A stretch of DNA of 64,000 nucleotides from Siphonodentalium dalli (Eukaryota > Mollusca > Scaphopoda > Gadilida > Siphonodentaliidae), in the NCBI GenBank assembly GCA_032622095.1, contig CP136065.1, positions 65,463,031 to 65,527,030 on the forward strand, written 5' to 3'. The translations under genes were made by a program, and so were the position numbers. How positions within the stretch are numbered: the stretch's first letter is position 1; every line of letters starts with the position of its first letter. Shown piece after piece: positions 36,048 to 50,559 of the stretch. The notes beneath the pieces were generated by a model that saw only the letters and a program-made list of their open reading frames with translations, searched no databases and had not been told where the DNA came from.

Positions 36048-36555
36048 GAGTACTTTACCATCACGATAAAAACTGGTCACGTGTTTACTTCGAAGGCGCA
36101 ACATGCATGGTAGCTTTGGTAATTCCATATCTGATAACAGGCTAGCGATGACAAACGATGAATTTTGTTGTTGTTGTCGTTGTTGTTGTTTTTCTTTTTG
36201 AATTATAATTATAGCAACTAACCGATTAAATATTCCTGATTAGTTCCGAGTGGTTGCAATGCGGATGCTGATTCATAATGCCCGATTATCGGTATGTTTT
36301 ACAGTCTGCCAGGATGCCCTGACGTGTTACTGGCTTCAAAGATTATCCCGCATGTAGAGCTGTGTTCATTTTCTACTGTGTTTGGTGTTCTTGTGTTTCA
36401 GATACTGATGAAATAATGCGGCTAATATGATAATCTGAAATTCAGTGATTTCATTGGCCGTGTCACGGTATGATATGGTGCATCTTAATTAACCGAGATG
36501 GTCGCCATTACATGGCATGTATCACAGTAAAATAACTGTGTGCGCGTAACGTTCG

Positions 36556-39480
<2,925 letters not shown>

Positions 39481-39489
39481 TCCAGATGG

Positions 39490-40350
39490 TTTCCGTATGG
39501 CAACCTTAGTTATAGGGGGCCATTTTTTCTCAGTCTTTTTAAAATCATTTTTCGTGAAACTTGGCACAGAACATGGGAAGCTGTGCACCTATTTTTATGA
39601 CGTCTTTCGGATTTTTTGGTGGAGTTATCCCCCTTTTTCGACTTTTCGCAACATGTATAATTTTGTCTGAGCTTTTATTCCTACATTTTTAGGGCAGATA
39701 TTTAGTACGATGGGAACCTGTGCACCTGCGATTATATGACGTCTGTCCGACTTTTTTGTGTGGTGTTACCCCCCTTTTTCGACTTAGAACAATTTCGAAA
39801 CATGCATAATTTTGTCGGAGCTTAATTATTCCTATATTTTTCGGTCAATATGTTTAGGATTAGGGTTGGGGGTACAGGGTTGTGCATCTGCAATGGGAAT
39901 CTGTTACTTTATTATTTTAACTTATTGTTTACTGACCTGTGAAACATCTTAGTGTTTTAAAAAAACACGGGGGTGCCCTTAGTCCCATTGGGACAGTCAC
40001 ACCTCTAGTTTTAGTTATCTGGCTGTTGTCAAATATTTCGTATGTGGATTACCCACATGAAAATACAGGTCACGTTCGAATTTGGGTTCGGTCCGCCCAT
40101 TTTTGCCAGAGTGATGGTCTTTGTCGACTTAGAATTTGCCGATTATTTTGGTTTCTGGGTGATAACTCTAATTTTATTTATCTCATCGTTATCAAATTTG
40201 GTATATGGATTATTCATATGAAAATACAAGTCAAGTTCGAATTTGGGTTCCGTCGGATTATTTTTACCGGAGTTATGATACTTGTTGACTTATAATTTTA
40301 CGACTATTTCGGTTTCCGGCCGGGTGCAAGATAGGTTTATAGTTATAGTT
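39490..40350 (+). repeat. Two neighbouring ~165-bp tandem repeats, R1 family and a relative
   Basis: At 39,490-39,880, blocks TGTGCACCT, ATGACGTCT, CCCCCTTTTTCGACTT and CATAATTTTGTC recur with a step of about 165-170 bp. At 39,960-40,350, R1 units follow: TTGGTTTC-GGTGATAACT, AAATTTGGTAT, AGTTCGAATTTGGGTTC and CAGAGTGATGG / CGGAGTTATGA. R1 is shared with 945-4,650. No genes. Confidence 0.65.
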
Positions 40351-41997
40351 ATCTGTTTGTTTTCATATTTAGTATGAGAATTATTCATTATTATTGCCCA
40401 GCAAGCGAATTAAACATTGGCTTAGGAAGTTCTGAATTATGTGGAACCAAAGCGGATAAGCAGAATTAAATATATAAATCTAATTTTGTATGGGAATATT
40501 AAGTGAAAAAACTCTTGAATTCTACGAATTATTCATTGTACATACATCGGATACAATACTGTGGTCGTTATATAGGGCAACACACATGTCCGAGCCACAT
40601 ATAGTCGGGGAGCCAATAAGGTCCACCTGCACCCCCCCCCCCCCCCCCCCGATGATTACAAATAACCTTATTTTTATTGTTCCCTATGGTAACCAGATAA
40701 AGAATCCGGATTTCACCGAAAAATAAAGGTGGCCCTACTAGGTGCTAGAGCCATTTGAATCCAAGATGGCCGCCATTTCCTCTAGTTCCGACCAGCTGTA
40801 TTTAATCGTTGTAATAGATCGGTTGTTAGCAAAAGACACAGACAAAATGTATGCCATTTTGTTGGTATGATGTCCTTCTTCAAAATGACGGCAAATAATT
40901 TCGAGAAAAAAAATCAAAATGGCCGCCGAAAAATGACGTCATATGCACGAAAATAGGAAATTTAATTAATATTTCACCATATCTTCCATTTTTCTTCACA
41001 TTAATCATTAGTAAATGGCAATGTTTTTGAGACAGTAATCAAGCGTGATATTATAGCGTCATTTTAAGACATTTCCCATTGACGAGGGTTCCGTAATAGA
41101 TACAGAAAGAGGATTTGAAAAAGAGGGGTGAAATTTTCGATTTTTTGCAAGACGATTTTGATAGTCATTTTATCGACAAACCACACAGGCTGTTAATAGA
41201 ATGTCAACAACTATGTGCTTTATTTTATTGGATGGATGTTTTACTTTAATGGGAATGAAATTGGTGTAGAAAAATTCCAAAATGGCCGCCGAAAATATGA
41301 AAAATGGTAAATATTGCCCCAGGGTGTCCTGCAATGGCTTACAAGTTGTGGTTGATATATAAAATTGGCTAATCTGTATTATATACATTGAATAATAACA
41401 TGTCTGATGCACCATGGATCATGTTTCTATTGTCACCACTGACATCACCAGAAATATTGGATTTTTCTCTCACAAACTTGACATAAATATCGGCAAAAAT
41501 TCACTTTTCAGGGCTGGACAATTTTTTTAAGTAAAATGCAACTATCATTGGTATCAAAGGTATTTATTGTTTTGGTCTATCTTACATTTGTCACACTACG
41601 GTGTTTATAGACCAAATTGCTCAAGATGGCTTCCAAAATGGCAACCAAATTTGGAAAAAGTTAATTTTTTACATATATCCCGAACATTATTATCTGCGTT
41701 ATCCGACAAGGTAGCAAACTGTGACTCACTTGGTTATTATACGTGTTAGTTAATTAACTGACAAATACGTTCTATTCTGTTTGTCCCAGTTCCGTATGGG
41801 GCATGACAAATTCATTTTAAAGTTGCAGTATGGAATTTTGCGGAGAACCTCTTTTGTGATTCTTGCCATATTATTGAAAGGAAATGGGCAGAACTTTGAG
41901 ACGGAACTGAGATGAACCATAATATGTGGCTATTCTGGCCCATTATGATAAAAAGTGATCAACTGGATAAAAGATGATGCCAAGATGGCAGCCAGGG

Positions 41998-44145
41998 AGT
42001 TACTATATGATCATAGGTGATGTGAATAGGTATACAGGGAGTTACTGTATGGTCATGAATGCTGTGAATAGGTATACAAGGAGTGACTATATGGTTATGA
42101 GTGGGGTGTCCATGGTGAGATGCATAGGAATATAAGGAGTGGCTGTATGGGCATGTGTGAGGTGAATCGGTATACATGTAGTGACTGTACGGTGTATTGT
42201 TGTGTGTGACCGATGTGACCGTATGGGCATTGATGTGGTGTATATATATACCGAGAGTAGCTACATGGTCATCCGTGTGTTGTTTATGTATATATGGAGT
42301 GACTGTAAGGTCGTGGTGGGATGGATATGTGTACCGTGTGTGGCTGTATTGTGACATGTGGGTGTATAACTGTATATGTATATTTCTGCTGTCTGTATGA
42401 TCATGGATGGAGTGCGTAGATAACTAGGGAGTGATTTTATGGTTATGGGTAATGTGTATAGGTGCACATGGTATGCATGTACGGTCAAAATTGAAGTTAT
42501 ATGCATACCTGGAATAAGCTGGATGGTCATTGACGAGCGTGTGGCTATATAGGGAGTGCCCTTTTGGTAACGGGTGGGTCGTATATTTATATATGTTGTG
42601 GATGTATTATCATCGGTGGTGTATAGGGTGTAGATATAGTATCATGGGTGGCGTGTATGAGTATACAGTGAGTTGCTGAATTGTCATGTGTGAGGTGTAT
42701 ATGCAAGTATGAAACTTATGAGTGGTCATGTGTGCGGGTATTGGTATATTTGGAAGGGCTCACCATTGGTGAGGTGTATATGTATATCTGGATTGACTCT
42801 ATGGTCATGGGTATGGCGAATAGATATACATGTAGTGGCTGTATGGTCCATGGTGAGGTGAATAGGTATACAATGAGTGACTGTATGATCGTGAATGTGG
42901 TGAATATGTATACATAGAGTGACTATATGGTCAGGTGTAGGAGTATACCTGGTGTTCATGCATGGTGACTCATGGCTGTATCGTCATTTGTGGCATGTAC
43001 CGGTATAACCTGTATGGTCAGGTGTACGTGTATAGAGTGGGTGACTATATTGTCATTTGTGTGGTGTTTATGTACATATGAGGTCATGTGCGGGTTATAC
43101 ATGTGTAATTTGGGTGGCTATCGCTTTCCACAATAACTCAAGTATATGTTAATCAATAGAGAGGTCATGTCAAAGAGTTCTCCACCTTGATAGTGTTTGT
43201 GTACATGGGGGAACTTTAAACGTGAAAAGCAATAGCCACCCATTACCACACAGTCATTCCATATATACATAAACACCACAGACATAACAATATAGTGATC
43301 AACTGTATAAACGTACACCTGACCCATGACCATGGATGGCCATACAGCCATGAGTCACAATGCAGGCACACCGGGTATAATCCTAAACATGACCCATAAC
43401 CATAGAGTCACTCCTTGTATACCCATTCACCTCACCATTGACCATACGGTCATCCCATGTATACCTATTCTCCACACACATGGTAAAATAGACATTCAAT
43501 ATATACATCAACACCACAACAATGACCATAGAGTCACCCCGGATATACATATCCACCTCACCAATGGTCATATAGCCACTCGCTTCATACACATACCCTC
43601 ACCCATGGCACCTGGTATACTCCTTCATCTGACCTATGGCCATATAGTCACCCCGTGTGTACCTATTCAAAACATTCATACATGATCATGGTCAATCATT
43701 GTATATATATTCACCTCACCCTTGGCCATGTCACTCCCTGTATCCCTATTTGTCACAACATAGCAAAATAGCCACTCAAGATATACTAATACTCCCCAGC
43801 CATGTCAGTATATTCACTCCATTTATGCATATGCACATCATCCATGGCCATATAGCCGATCGCTATATACACATACCATCGCCCATGACCATATAGCAAC
43901 ACATGTGTATACCCGTATAACCTACACATGACCATACAGCCACGAGTCACCAAGCAGGAACACCGGATATACTCATACACCTGACACATGACCATTTAGT
44001 CACTCCCTGTGTAGCTATTCATTACATTTATGATCATACAGTCGCTCATTGTATACATACATGTACTCATCTCACCATTGACCATACAATAAATCCCTGT
44101 ATACCTATTCACCTCACCTATGATCATATAGTAACTCCCTGGCTA
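41998..44145. repeat. 42-bp minisatellite in two head-to-head halves around the FB2 core
   Basis: In the left half (41,998-43,111) the unit is like GGTATACAATGAGTGACTGT plus ATGATCGTGAATGTGGTGAA and TA. In the right half (43,243-44,145) it is inverted (CCATACAGTCACT, CACCTCACC). Units vary a lot, and some are 35-40 bp. Long open frames here exist because 42 is divisible by three. Confidence 0.85.
43112..43242. repeat. Conserved 131-bp core of FB2, copy at 43 kb
   Basis: This spacer separates the two minisatellite halves. Its ends form an inverted repeat (GGGTGGCTATCGCTTTCC and GAAAAGCAATAGCCACCC). The interior (CACAATAACTCAAG, ATGTTAATCAATAGAG, GTGTTTGTGTACATGGGGG) is unique. It is nearly identical, with about a dozen differences, to 57,216-57,346, while the minisatellites around both cores have diverged much more. 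Confidence 0.85.
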
Positions 44146-45527
44146 CCATCTTGGCATCCACCCTGTATCCAGTTGATATGTTTTATCATAATGGACCAGA
44201 ATAGCCACATATTATGGTTCATCTCAGTTCCGTTTCAAAGTTCTGCCCATTTCCTTTCAATAATATGGCAAGAATCACAAAAGAGGTTCTCCGCAAAATT
44301 CCATACTGCAACTTTAAAATGAATTTGTCATGCCCCATACGGAACTGGGACAAACATAATAGAACGTAGTTGTCAGTTAATTAACTAACACGTATAATAA
44401 CCAAGTGAGTCACAATTTACTACCTTGTCGGATAACGCAGAGAATAATGTTCGGGATATATGTAAAAAATTAACTTTTTACAAATTTGGTTGCCATTTTG
44501 GAAGCCATCTTGAGCAATTTGGTCTATAAACACCGTAGTGTGACACATTTAAGATAGACCAAAACAATAAATACCTTTGATACCAATGATAGTTGCATTT
44601 TACTTTAAAAAATTGTCCGACCCTGAAAAGTGATTTTTTGCCGATATTTATGTCAAGTTTGTGAGAGAAAAATCCAATATTTCTGGTGATGTCAGTGGTG
44701 ACAATAGAAACAATGATCCATGGTGCATCAGACATGTTATTATGCAATGTATATAATACAGATTAGCCAATTTTATATATCAACCACAACTTGTAAGCCA
44801 TTGCAGGACACCCTGGTGCAATATTTACCATTTTTCATATTTTCGGCGGCCATTTTGGAATTTTTCTACACCAATTTCATTCCCATTAAAGTAAAACATC
44901 CGTCCAATAAAATAAAGCACATAGTTGTTGACATTCTATTAACAGCATGTGTGGTTTGTCGATAAAATGACTATCAAAATCGTCTTGCAAAAAATCGAAA
45001 ATTTCACCCCTCTTTTTCAAATCCTCTTTCTGTATCTATTACGGAACCCTCGTCAATGGGAAATGTCTTAAAATGACGCTATAATATCACGCTTGATGAC
45101 TGTCTCAAAAACATTGCCATTTACTAATGATTAATGTGAAGAAAAATGGAAGATATGGTGAAATATTAATTAAATTTCCTATTTTCGTGCATATGACGTC
45201 ATTTTTCGGCGGCCATTTTGATTTTTTTCCGAAATTATTTGCCGTCATTTTGAAGAAGGACATCATACCAACAAAATGGCATACATTTTGTCTGTGTCTT
45301 TTGCTAACAACCGATCTATTACAACGATTAAATACAGCTGGTCGGAACTAGAGGAAATGGCGGCCATCTTGGATTCAAATGGCTCTAGCACCTAGTAGGG
45401 CCACCTTTATTTTTCGGTGAAATCCTGATTCTTTATCTGGATACCATAGGGAACAATAAAAATAAGGTTATTTGTAATCATCGGGGGGGGGGGGGTGCAG
45501 GTGGACCTTATTGGCTCCCCGACTAAT

Positions 45528-45731
45528 ACCCCTGGGGAAAAATACCAGATATACCAATATATACTATACCAGTTTAGTCTCAACATATTTGCGAATTCAC
45601 CGTACGATATTCCTTATATGTTCTCTCGAAATCGTTCATCTGAGTCACAATCTATATCAATGTATTTTATTGGCAATGACATTTCCGTTCTTGGGAAGTC
45701 GAGAATATCGTACGGTGAATTCGCAAATATG
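45528..45731. mobile_element. Insertion in the right FB2 arm containing a 148-bp inverted-repeat element
   Basis: CATATTTGCGAATTCACCG at 45,584 pairs with CGGTGAATTCGCAAATATG ending at 45,731, a 29-bp terminal inverted repeat counting ACGATATTC. The left FB2 arm lacks the whole 45,528-45,731 segment, so it arrived after the palindrome formed. The part before the inverted repeat (GGAAAAATACCAGATATACC) also occurs, inverted, at about 49,396-49,420. Confidence 0.7.
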
Positions 45732-45861
45732 TGGTTCGGACATGCGTGTTGCCCAACGACCACAGTATTGTATCCGATATATGTACAATGACTAATTCGT
45801 AGAATTCAAGAGTTATTTCACTTAATATTCCCATACAAAATTATATTTAGTTTCAACATAT

Positions 45862-46075
45862 TTATTTGTCTAATTTATATATAACACATACTATACCAAT
45901 GACAAGGTTCACAAGTCCGATTTTGGAAAAACACACCATCTATCATATTCCTTATATGTTCTCTCGAAATCGTTCATCTGAGTCACATTCTATATCAATG
46001 TATCTATATTGGCAATGAAATTTCCGTTCTTGGGAAGTCGAGAATCATCGTACGGGGAATTCGCAAGTTCGGCAA
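45862..46075. repeat. Second copy of the interior of the 45.5-kb insertion
   Basis: ATTCCTTATATGTTCTCTCG, AAATCGTTCATCTGAGTCAC, TATTGGCAATGA and TTCCGTTCTTGGGAAGTCG match 45,609-45,700. The left end is missing or replaced (ACACACCATCTATC), and the right end is GTACGGGGAATTCGCAAG. It is a related, partly broken element. Confidence 0.65.
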
Positions 46076-48299
46076 TTGTGATCGTAGTAATTGAATTGAT
46101 ATCCGTGTATATATCACTACTTACCTAACAGGGAAACTGACGACCGCCTTTTGTCGGTAGGTTTAGCTAGTGTTCGATACAATATCTCGACTTACCTTCA
46201 TTTGATACTTTCGAGTTATACATCAAAAGAAAGGACATGTCATGGCCAATAAGCACATTGAAATATATTAGAGATAGGTTACTACGTCACCAACCTTTGT
46301 GTACTTTCTAATCGTTCTCGTATTTTACTATCCGTAATAACGGTTACGATTTCATGGTTCCTAATAAGCTCAAATAACACCCGAAATGTATTTTCTGCAA
46401 TATATCACTTTACTCCGTTCGAGACTGTATATGTATATCATGTAAACCATCCAGTTGTATTGAGCTACGACCTCGGCGTGCTGTTTAGATTGTCAATCAC
46501 TGTACTCGTCGTCGTGAATCACGAGCTTCCCGCGAAATAAGATCGCTATTCACAACGGAGAGCCATCGCTGGCTGCGACACAAAACTTTACAGTAAGAGG
46601 AGTGCACTATGAAACCAGTCGCCAAAAAATAGAGTATATGGTGTGCGATGCATGAGGAGTTTTCAGTGATTATTATGTGCAAGATATACAGATATACAAT
46701 ATATAGTGAAATTCAACAATTATTTAATTCAACAACCCATGGTGGTGTCCTAACGTGTGCAGTTATAGAATGCCACATGAGAGCATAAAGAATGGCATAA
46801 CCCTATAGTGAAAGATTTTGTGTTAATAATATTCGGTTTTCGGTAGAAGTAGGGTTTTATATATCTCTCTCGTAGAGTCTGTAATTCAGGGCATTTTAAA
46901 ATTACATGGAATTCATAACCGAGTTCTAAGTTTCATAAAGTACTCTTTCTGTCTGAGTAATCTGAACCTACCCATGATCCCGATTCAACTGGTAAGTAGT
47001 GATTTCTGCTCCTGAATCGTAACTAAAAGAATATTTGGCACACCCACCGACATCACCAGAGCTCAGCGACATTTAAAAGTATTCAATCCGATTAGATGTC
47101 CCCATATGATGGCATATCATCAAAATTAATGCTAACCACAGTCAACTATATTATAACATTGCCCAAAACCTGTTATTTATCAACATTTTGTTCAACAAAA
47201 TTTGGCCGGTTTGTCAAATATCTGACAAAAAAGCCACTTGATGCACATCGCTTCTACCCTGTCGATTTTGTTTCGATTTGGTAGCACCAAATCAGAAGTG
47301 ATGCACATCAGGGAGCACACCAACCTTATGTCGGATTTCCTAAACCCAAAGAGGTGAAGCCGAAATCGCATTGAAATCAAATCGCGGACTTGAAGGGGCT
47401 CGAACGATGGCGTCGTGGTTGATGTGGGGTCCAAATTCAGGAACCCCTCTTCCCCATCAGCATAACGTCTATCTGGTCATCCATGCTAACAACGAACTGA
47501 ATTTCCACCACATATGACCTGGCATTTATACCTGTTTTGCCACAATATATCACGAGAATCCCGGGTGGTACGTTGTGACTGGTCGAATTATTGACAATAT
47601 TAACAGGTCATGATTATCGCATTGTTGCAAATAAGACGATAAGTGAAGTATTAAAGACATATTATGGACTTATGCGGGTGCGTGAAAGTGAAAAGGTAGT
47701 ACTCAAGCGCCATGCCAACTGTGGGAATGTAGCATTATACTAACATCGCCGAAAATCTCAACGAAATCGACCATTCCATTCCACAGAACTCAATGTCTGA
47801 ACTACGCTTAATTGTAAATATTTACATCTCGATTCGGGACGCAACAATCGGCGATAAACTAACGCAAATTAGTTCGCCATCGAGAGTCATTGCATTTAAT
47901 TAATACATAAGAATGACGGTGTGTGCTGTAAATTTGGATTACTATTCGTAAAAATAACTACTTTGAGCAAGATTATTCTCAATTTCTATTTGGTCACCCT
48001 ACCGGAGTGTTTCACATAACTTTAAGGGACTGTATACCAAACACACGCTTTGAGTTGTAAAAGTGGTACGAAATAATGATCGTACATGTTCGTCAAAACT
48101 CTTACGCGTAATCGTTTTGCGAAAGGACTTTTTGTCCACACGGATAGACTTACGACTACGAATAGCTATCCGTATTCGTAATCGTAAACGTGAGGATGGG
48201 AAAGGTCTCTATTGTGACTGAGATGAACGACTTCGAGAAGGTATGAGGTATATGATAGATGGTGTTTTCCCCCCAAAATCGGAATTGTCAACCTTGTCA
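46076..48299. other. No gene seen
   Basis: About 2.2 kb of AT-rich DNA without credible exons, tandem arrays or obvious inverted repeats. The short frames at 46,497-46,682 (minus) and 47,096-47,434 (both strands) resemble no family. TTGATGCACATC(G/A) occurs twice (about 47,239 and 47,299) around AAATCAGAAG, a minor direct repeat. Confidence 0.45.
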
Positions 48300-48950
48300 C
48301 TGGTATCTATTATATATTTTGGGAAATCTGTCTGTGTGTGTGTGTGTGTGTCTGTCTGTCTGTTCGCGATGGACTCGAAAACGGCCGAGCCGATTTCGAT
48401 GGACTTGGTATGTGGGAGTACTTTCGGCCGGGGAGTGGCATGGGCCTATTAATTTGCCCGTGCGACGTGACCTTGACCTTGAAATCGGGTCATTTCAAGG
48501 TCGAACGCCCGAGTATCACGGGATTTCGATGAAAATTAGTGTCTAGGGATACTTTCGTATGGGGAGTGTCGTAAGCCTATTCATTTGCCCTGCGTCGTGA
48601 CATTGAACTTGAAATCGGGTAAATTCAAGGTCAAATCGCGAATTTTGATGGGATTTCGACGAAATTTGATACATAGGGTTACTTTTGTCCACTGAGTGTT
48701 TTGGACGGGTCAAATCGTGACCCCGACCTGACATTGACCTTCAAAATTATCAATTCAAGGTCAAATCGGGTAAAACCGGATGGATTTCGACGGGTACTTT
48801 TTTTGTTCGGGCAGTGTTTTGGACGGGTCAAATCGTGACCACACCTGACCTTGACCTTCAAAATTGACAATTCAAGGTCAAATCGCGCAATTTGCCGAAA
48901 AGCAGAGGGGAAACAGTCCGGACGAAGTCGGGTCCACCTGCTAGTAGTAT
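48300..48950. repeat. GACCTTGA module, inverted relative to the copy at 10 kb
   Basis: It begins with an ATATATTTTGGG stretch and (TG)n/(TCTG)n, then GATGGACTCGAAAACGGCC. It ends with GGACGAAGTCGGGTCCACC and TGCTAGTAGTATATATAG, the reverse complements of the ends at 10,772 and 10,034. GTGACCTTGACCTTGAAAT (about 48,467) and four further GACCTTGA/AAGGTCAA pairs fill it. Open frames are the same repeat-shadow peptides as at 10 kb. Confidence 0.8.
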
Positions 48951-48954
48951 ATAT

Positions 48955-49107
48955 AGAGGATCTCCAACGAGTTATATTGGGATATAAGAATTTATGAAAC
49001 GAGTTTTATATATTTGATTCACAACGGGTCTAGACGAGTTGTGAATTAAATTTATCAAGCGAATTTCATAAAATCTGATATCCTAACATAACGAGTTGAA
49101 GATCTTG
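48955..49107. mobile_element. Palindromic MITE (GAGGATCTC family), copy 2
   Basis: GAGGATCTCCAACGAGTTAT pairs with ATAACGAGTTGAAGATCTTG, and GATATAAGAATTTATGAAAC with GAATTTCATAAAATCTGATA, around a CGGGTCTAGACGAG loop. It abuts the ACTAGCAGGT-like end of the preceding repeat through a TATATATAGAG run, suggesting insertion into that AT-rich junction. Confidence 0.75.
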
Positions 49108-49935
49108 TATATCACATGAAAAAAACTAGAGCTTTTTTGGTTTTGTATCTATTTTCGTTAGTGCAACGAAGTTGGACAAGAATTTGACAAATCAATCAAT
49201 TTGCATTGTCTGGTGTTGTTGCCATGTGCGGCTTTACGAAATAGCATTAACCCACCTGATCCAATGTAAAGTCATTTGTTGGCGCGCTGCCAAGTTGGCG
49301 GGAAGCCCTCGCTTATTATTCACTATAGTGAGAGATAAGAAAATATCTAATTGATTTTTTAATGATATAATAGGGGTTTCATGTGGTATAATGGTATATC
49401 TGGTATTTTTCCACGGGTGCCTGTGGTCCGAACCGGGAACTAATTGACATATAGAGCACAGCGTGTAAGAATCGTACATATACATTCTAATCGAGACATT
49501 TTCATAGAAATTGTTATTCTCAAATGCCTCATGTCCCCCCCCCCCACATAACACGTTTACATCATTGTCTTGTACATTGTCAATATATAGCTATATGCTG
49601 TCGACACATGTATTCCGAGATGATTCGTATTGACATATAACAAAGTACTTTTTGTTTGAAGAGTTTGAAGAAAATTATTAATTATTCTAGCAGTTCTTGG
49701 TACTGAAAGGGACAACACAAATAATTTCAACCTCTCAAATGTATTAAAATCCATGGTTTTTGTTGTTTCTTAATAATTGCTCAAATTATATGTAGGCCTA
49801 CAATGAAGATGGTGATTTTCGCTAGAAGATATAGCCAGAGAAATTCCTTGTTGAAAATCTCTTGCGAATTTTGGCTGGATTTATGCAAAACGTGCGTACC
49901 CCCCTCAACGCTCTTTGTTCCGTTTCCAGCCGAAG
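49108..49935. other. No gene seen
   Basis: AT-rich DNA. It includes a segment at about 49,370-49,425 that matches, inverted, the start of the insertion at 45,528. A C run (49,533-49,545) is the only other feature. Confidence 0.45.
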
Positions 49936-50545
49936 GCCACACACTGCGGAAGCGGCGAGATCCACCTCCCAATGAAGGATGACACAGCTACATGCATGAG
50001 TATGTTTATCAATACCCGGTCAGATGTACTAATATGTATATTATAAGTTACCCAGCTACACGAATGAGTATGTTTATCAATATCCGTTCAGATGTACTAA
50101 ATATTTATATTATAAGTTACCCAGCTGCATGCATTGTCATGTTTATCAATATCCCATCGGATGAACTAAAGATGTACATTATAAGTTACCCAGCTACATG
50201 TATGGCCTTGTTTATCAATATCCCATCAGATGTACTGAAAATGTACATTATAAATTACCCAGCTACATGTATTAGTATATTTTTCAATAGTCGACCAGAT
50301 GTACTAAAGGGGCCGCAAACTGCGAAATCGGCGAGATCCACATCCCGAAGAAAGATGACACAGCCACGAGCAAGTGTATTCTTGTCAATATCCCATCAGA
50401 TGTGCCAAAGATGTGCATTATAAATGCATGAGTATGTTTATCAATAGCCGACCAGATGTACTAAAGATGTACATTATACGTTACCCAGCTACATACATGT
50501 GTATGTTTATCAATATCCGACAAGGTGTACTGAAGAGGCAACAAA
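49936..50545. repeat. 69-bp minisatellite with interspersed GGCGAGATCCAC blocks
   Basis: Units like GAGTATGTTTATCAATATCC, then CAGATGTACTAAA, then ATTATAAGTTACCCAGCTAC repeat about seven times with a 69-bp period. Two interruptions contain GGCGAGATCCAC and AGATGACACAGC (about 49,955 and 50,330), related to GGCGAGACCCAG at 50,555 and GACGAGACCCACC at 51,073. Because 69 is divisible by three, a 143-codon frame stays open with a 23-residue repeat. No start context, signal or splice sites support it as a gene. Confidence 0.75.
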
Positions 50546-50559
50546 CTACAATGGCGGCG

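Larger units (their letters stand above)
20995..36555. mobile_element. Giant 15.6-kb foldback element (FB1) with three satellites in mirrored order
   Basis: The outer arms 20,995-21,488 and 36,048-36,555 are imperfect inverted repeats: GTAATGGCGACCATCT pairs with AGATGGTCGCCATTAC, and ATTTCAGATTATCA with TGATAATCTGAAAT. Going inward, both arms carry the same blocks inverted: a 30-bp satellite, a spacer with GGAAGCTCGCCGACT / AGTCGGCGAGCTTCC, a 15-bp satellite, a spacer with TTCTTCTCGGGACAGGAACT, a 26-bp satellite, and an inner block (22,685-22,930 and about 27,985-28,269). The loop of about 5 kb holds unrelated insertions. No transposase is seen. Long modular inverted repeats with internal tandem arrays recall Drosophila FB elements; that comparison is an analogy. 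Outer ends are estimated from loss of match. Confidence 0.8.
40470..45860. mobile_element. Foldback family 2 (FB2), near-complete 5.4-kb palindrome
   Basis: The two halves are inverted copies along almost their whole length. TGTATGGGAATATTAAGTG near 40,488 pairs with CACTTAATATTCCCATACA near 45,836. GGGGAGCCAATAAGGTCC (40,607) pairs with GGACCTTATTGGCTCCCC (about 45,505). AAGATGGCCGCCATTTCC (40,765) pairs with GGAAATGGCGGCCATCTT (45,353). Arms of about 1.4-1.5 kb are highly similar, including matching C and G runs (40,631-40,650 and 45,484-45,495). They enclose mirrored 42-bp minisatellites and a 131-bp core. The right arm alone carries a ~200-bp insertion at 45,528-45,731. No transposase is readable. 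The palindrome reaches past the GGGAGCCAATA motif, so either the element or its flank was inverted. Confidence 0.85.

Noticed and set aside
34437-36145. Very long overlapping open frames (up to 530 codons) on both strands
   Set aside because: All follow the 30-bp satellite, whose length is divisible by three and whose unit lacks stops in several frames. There is no start context, domain or splice signal.
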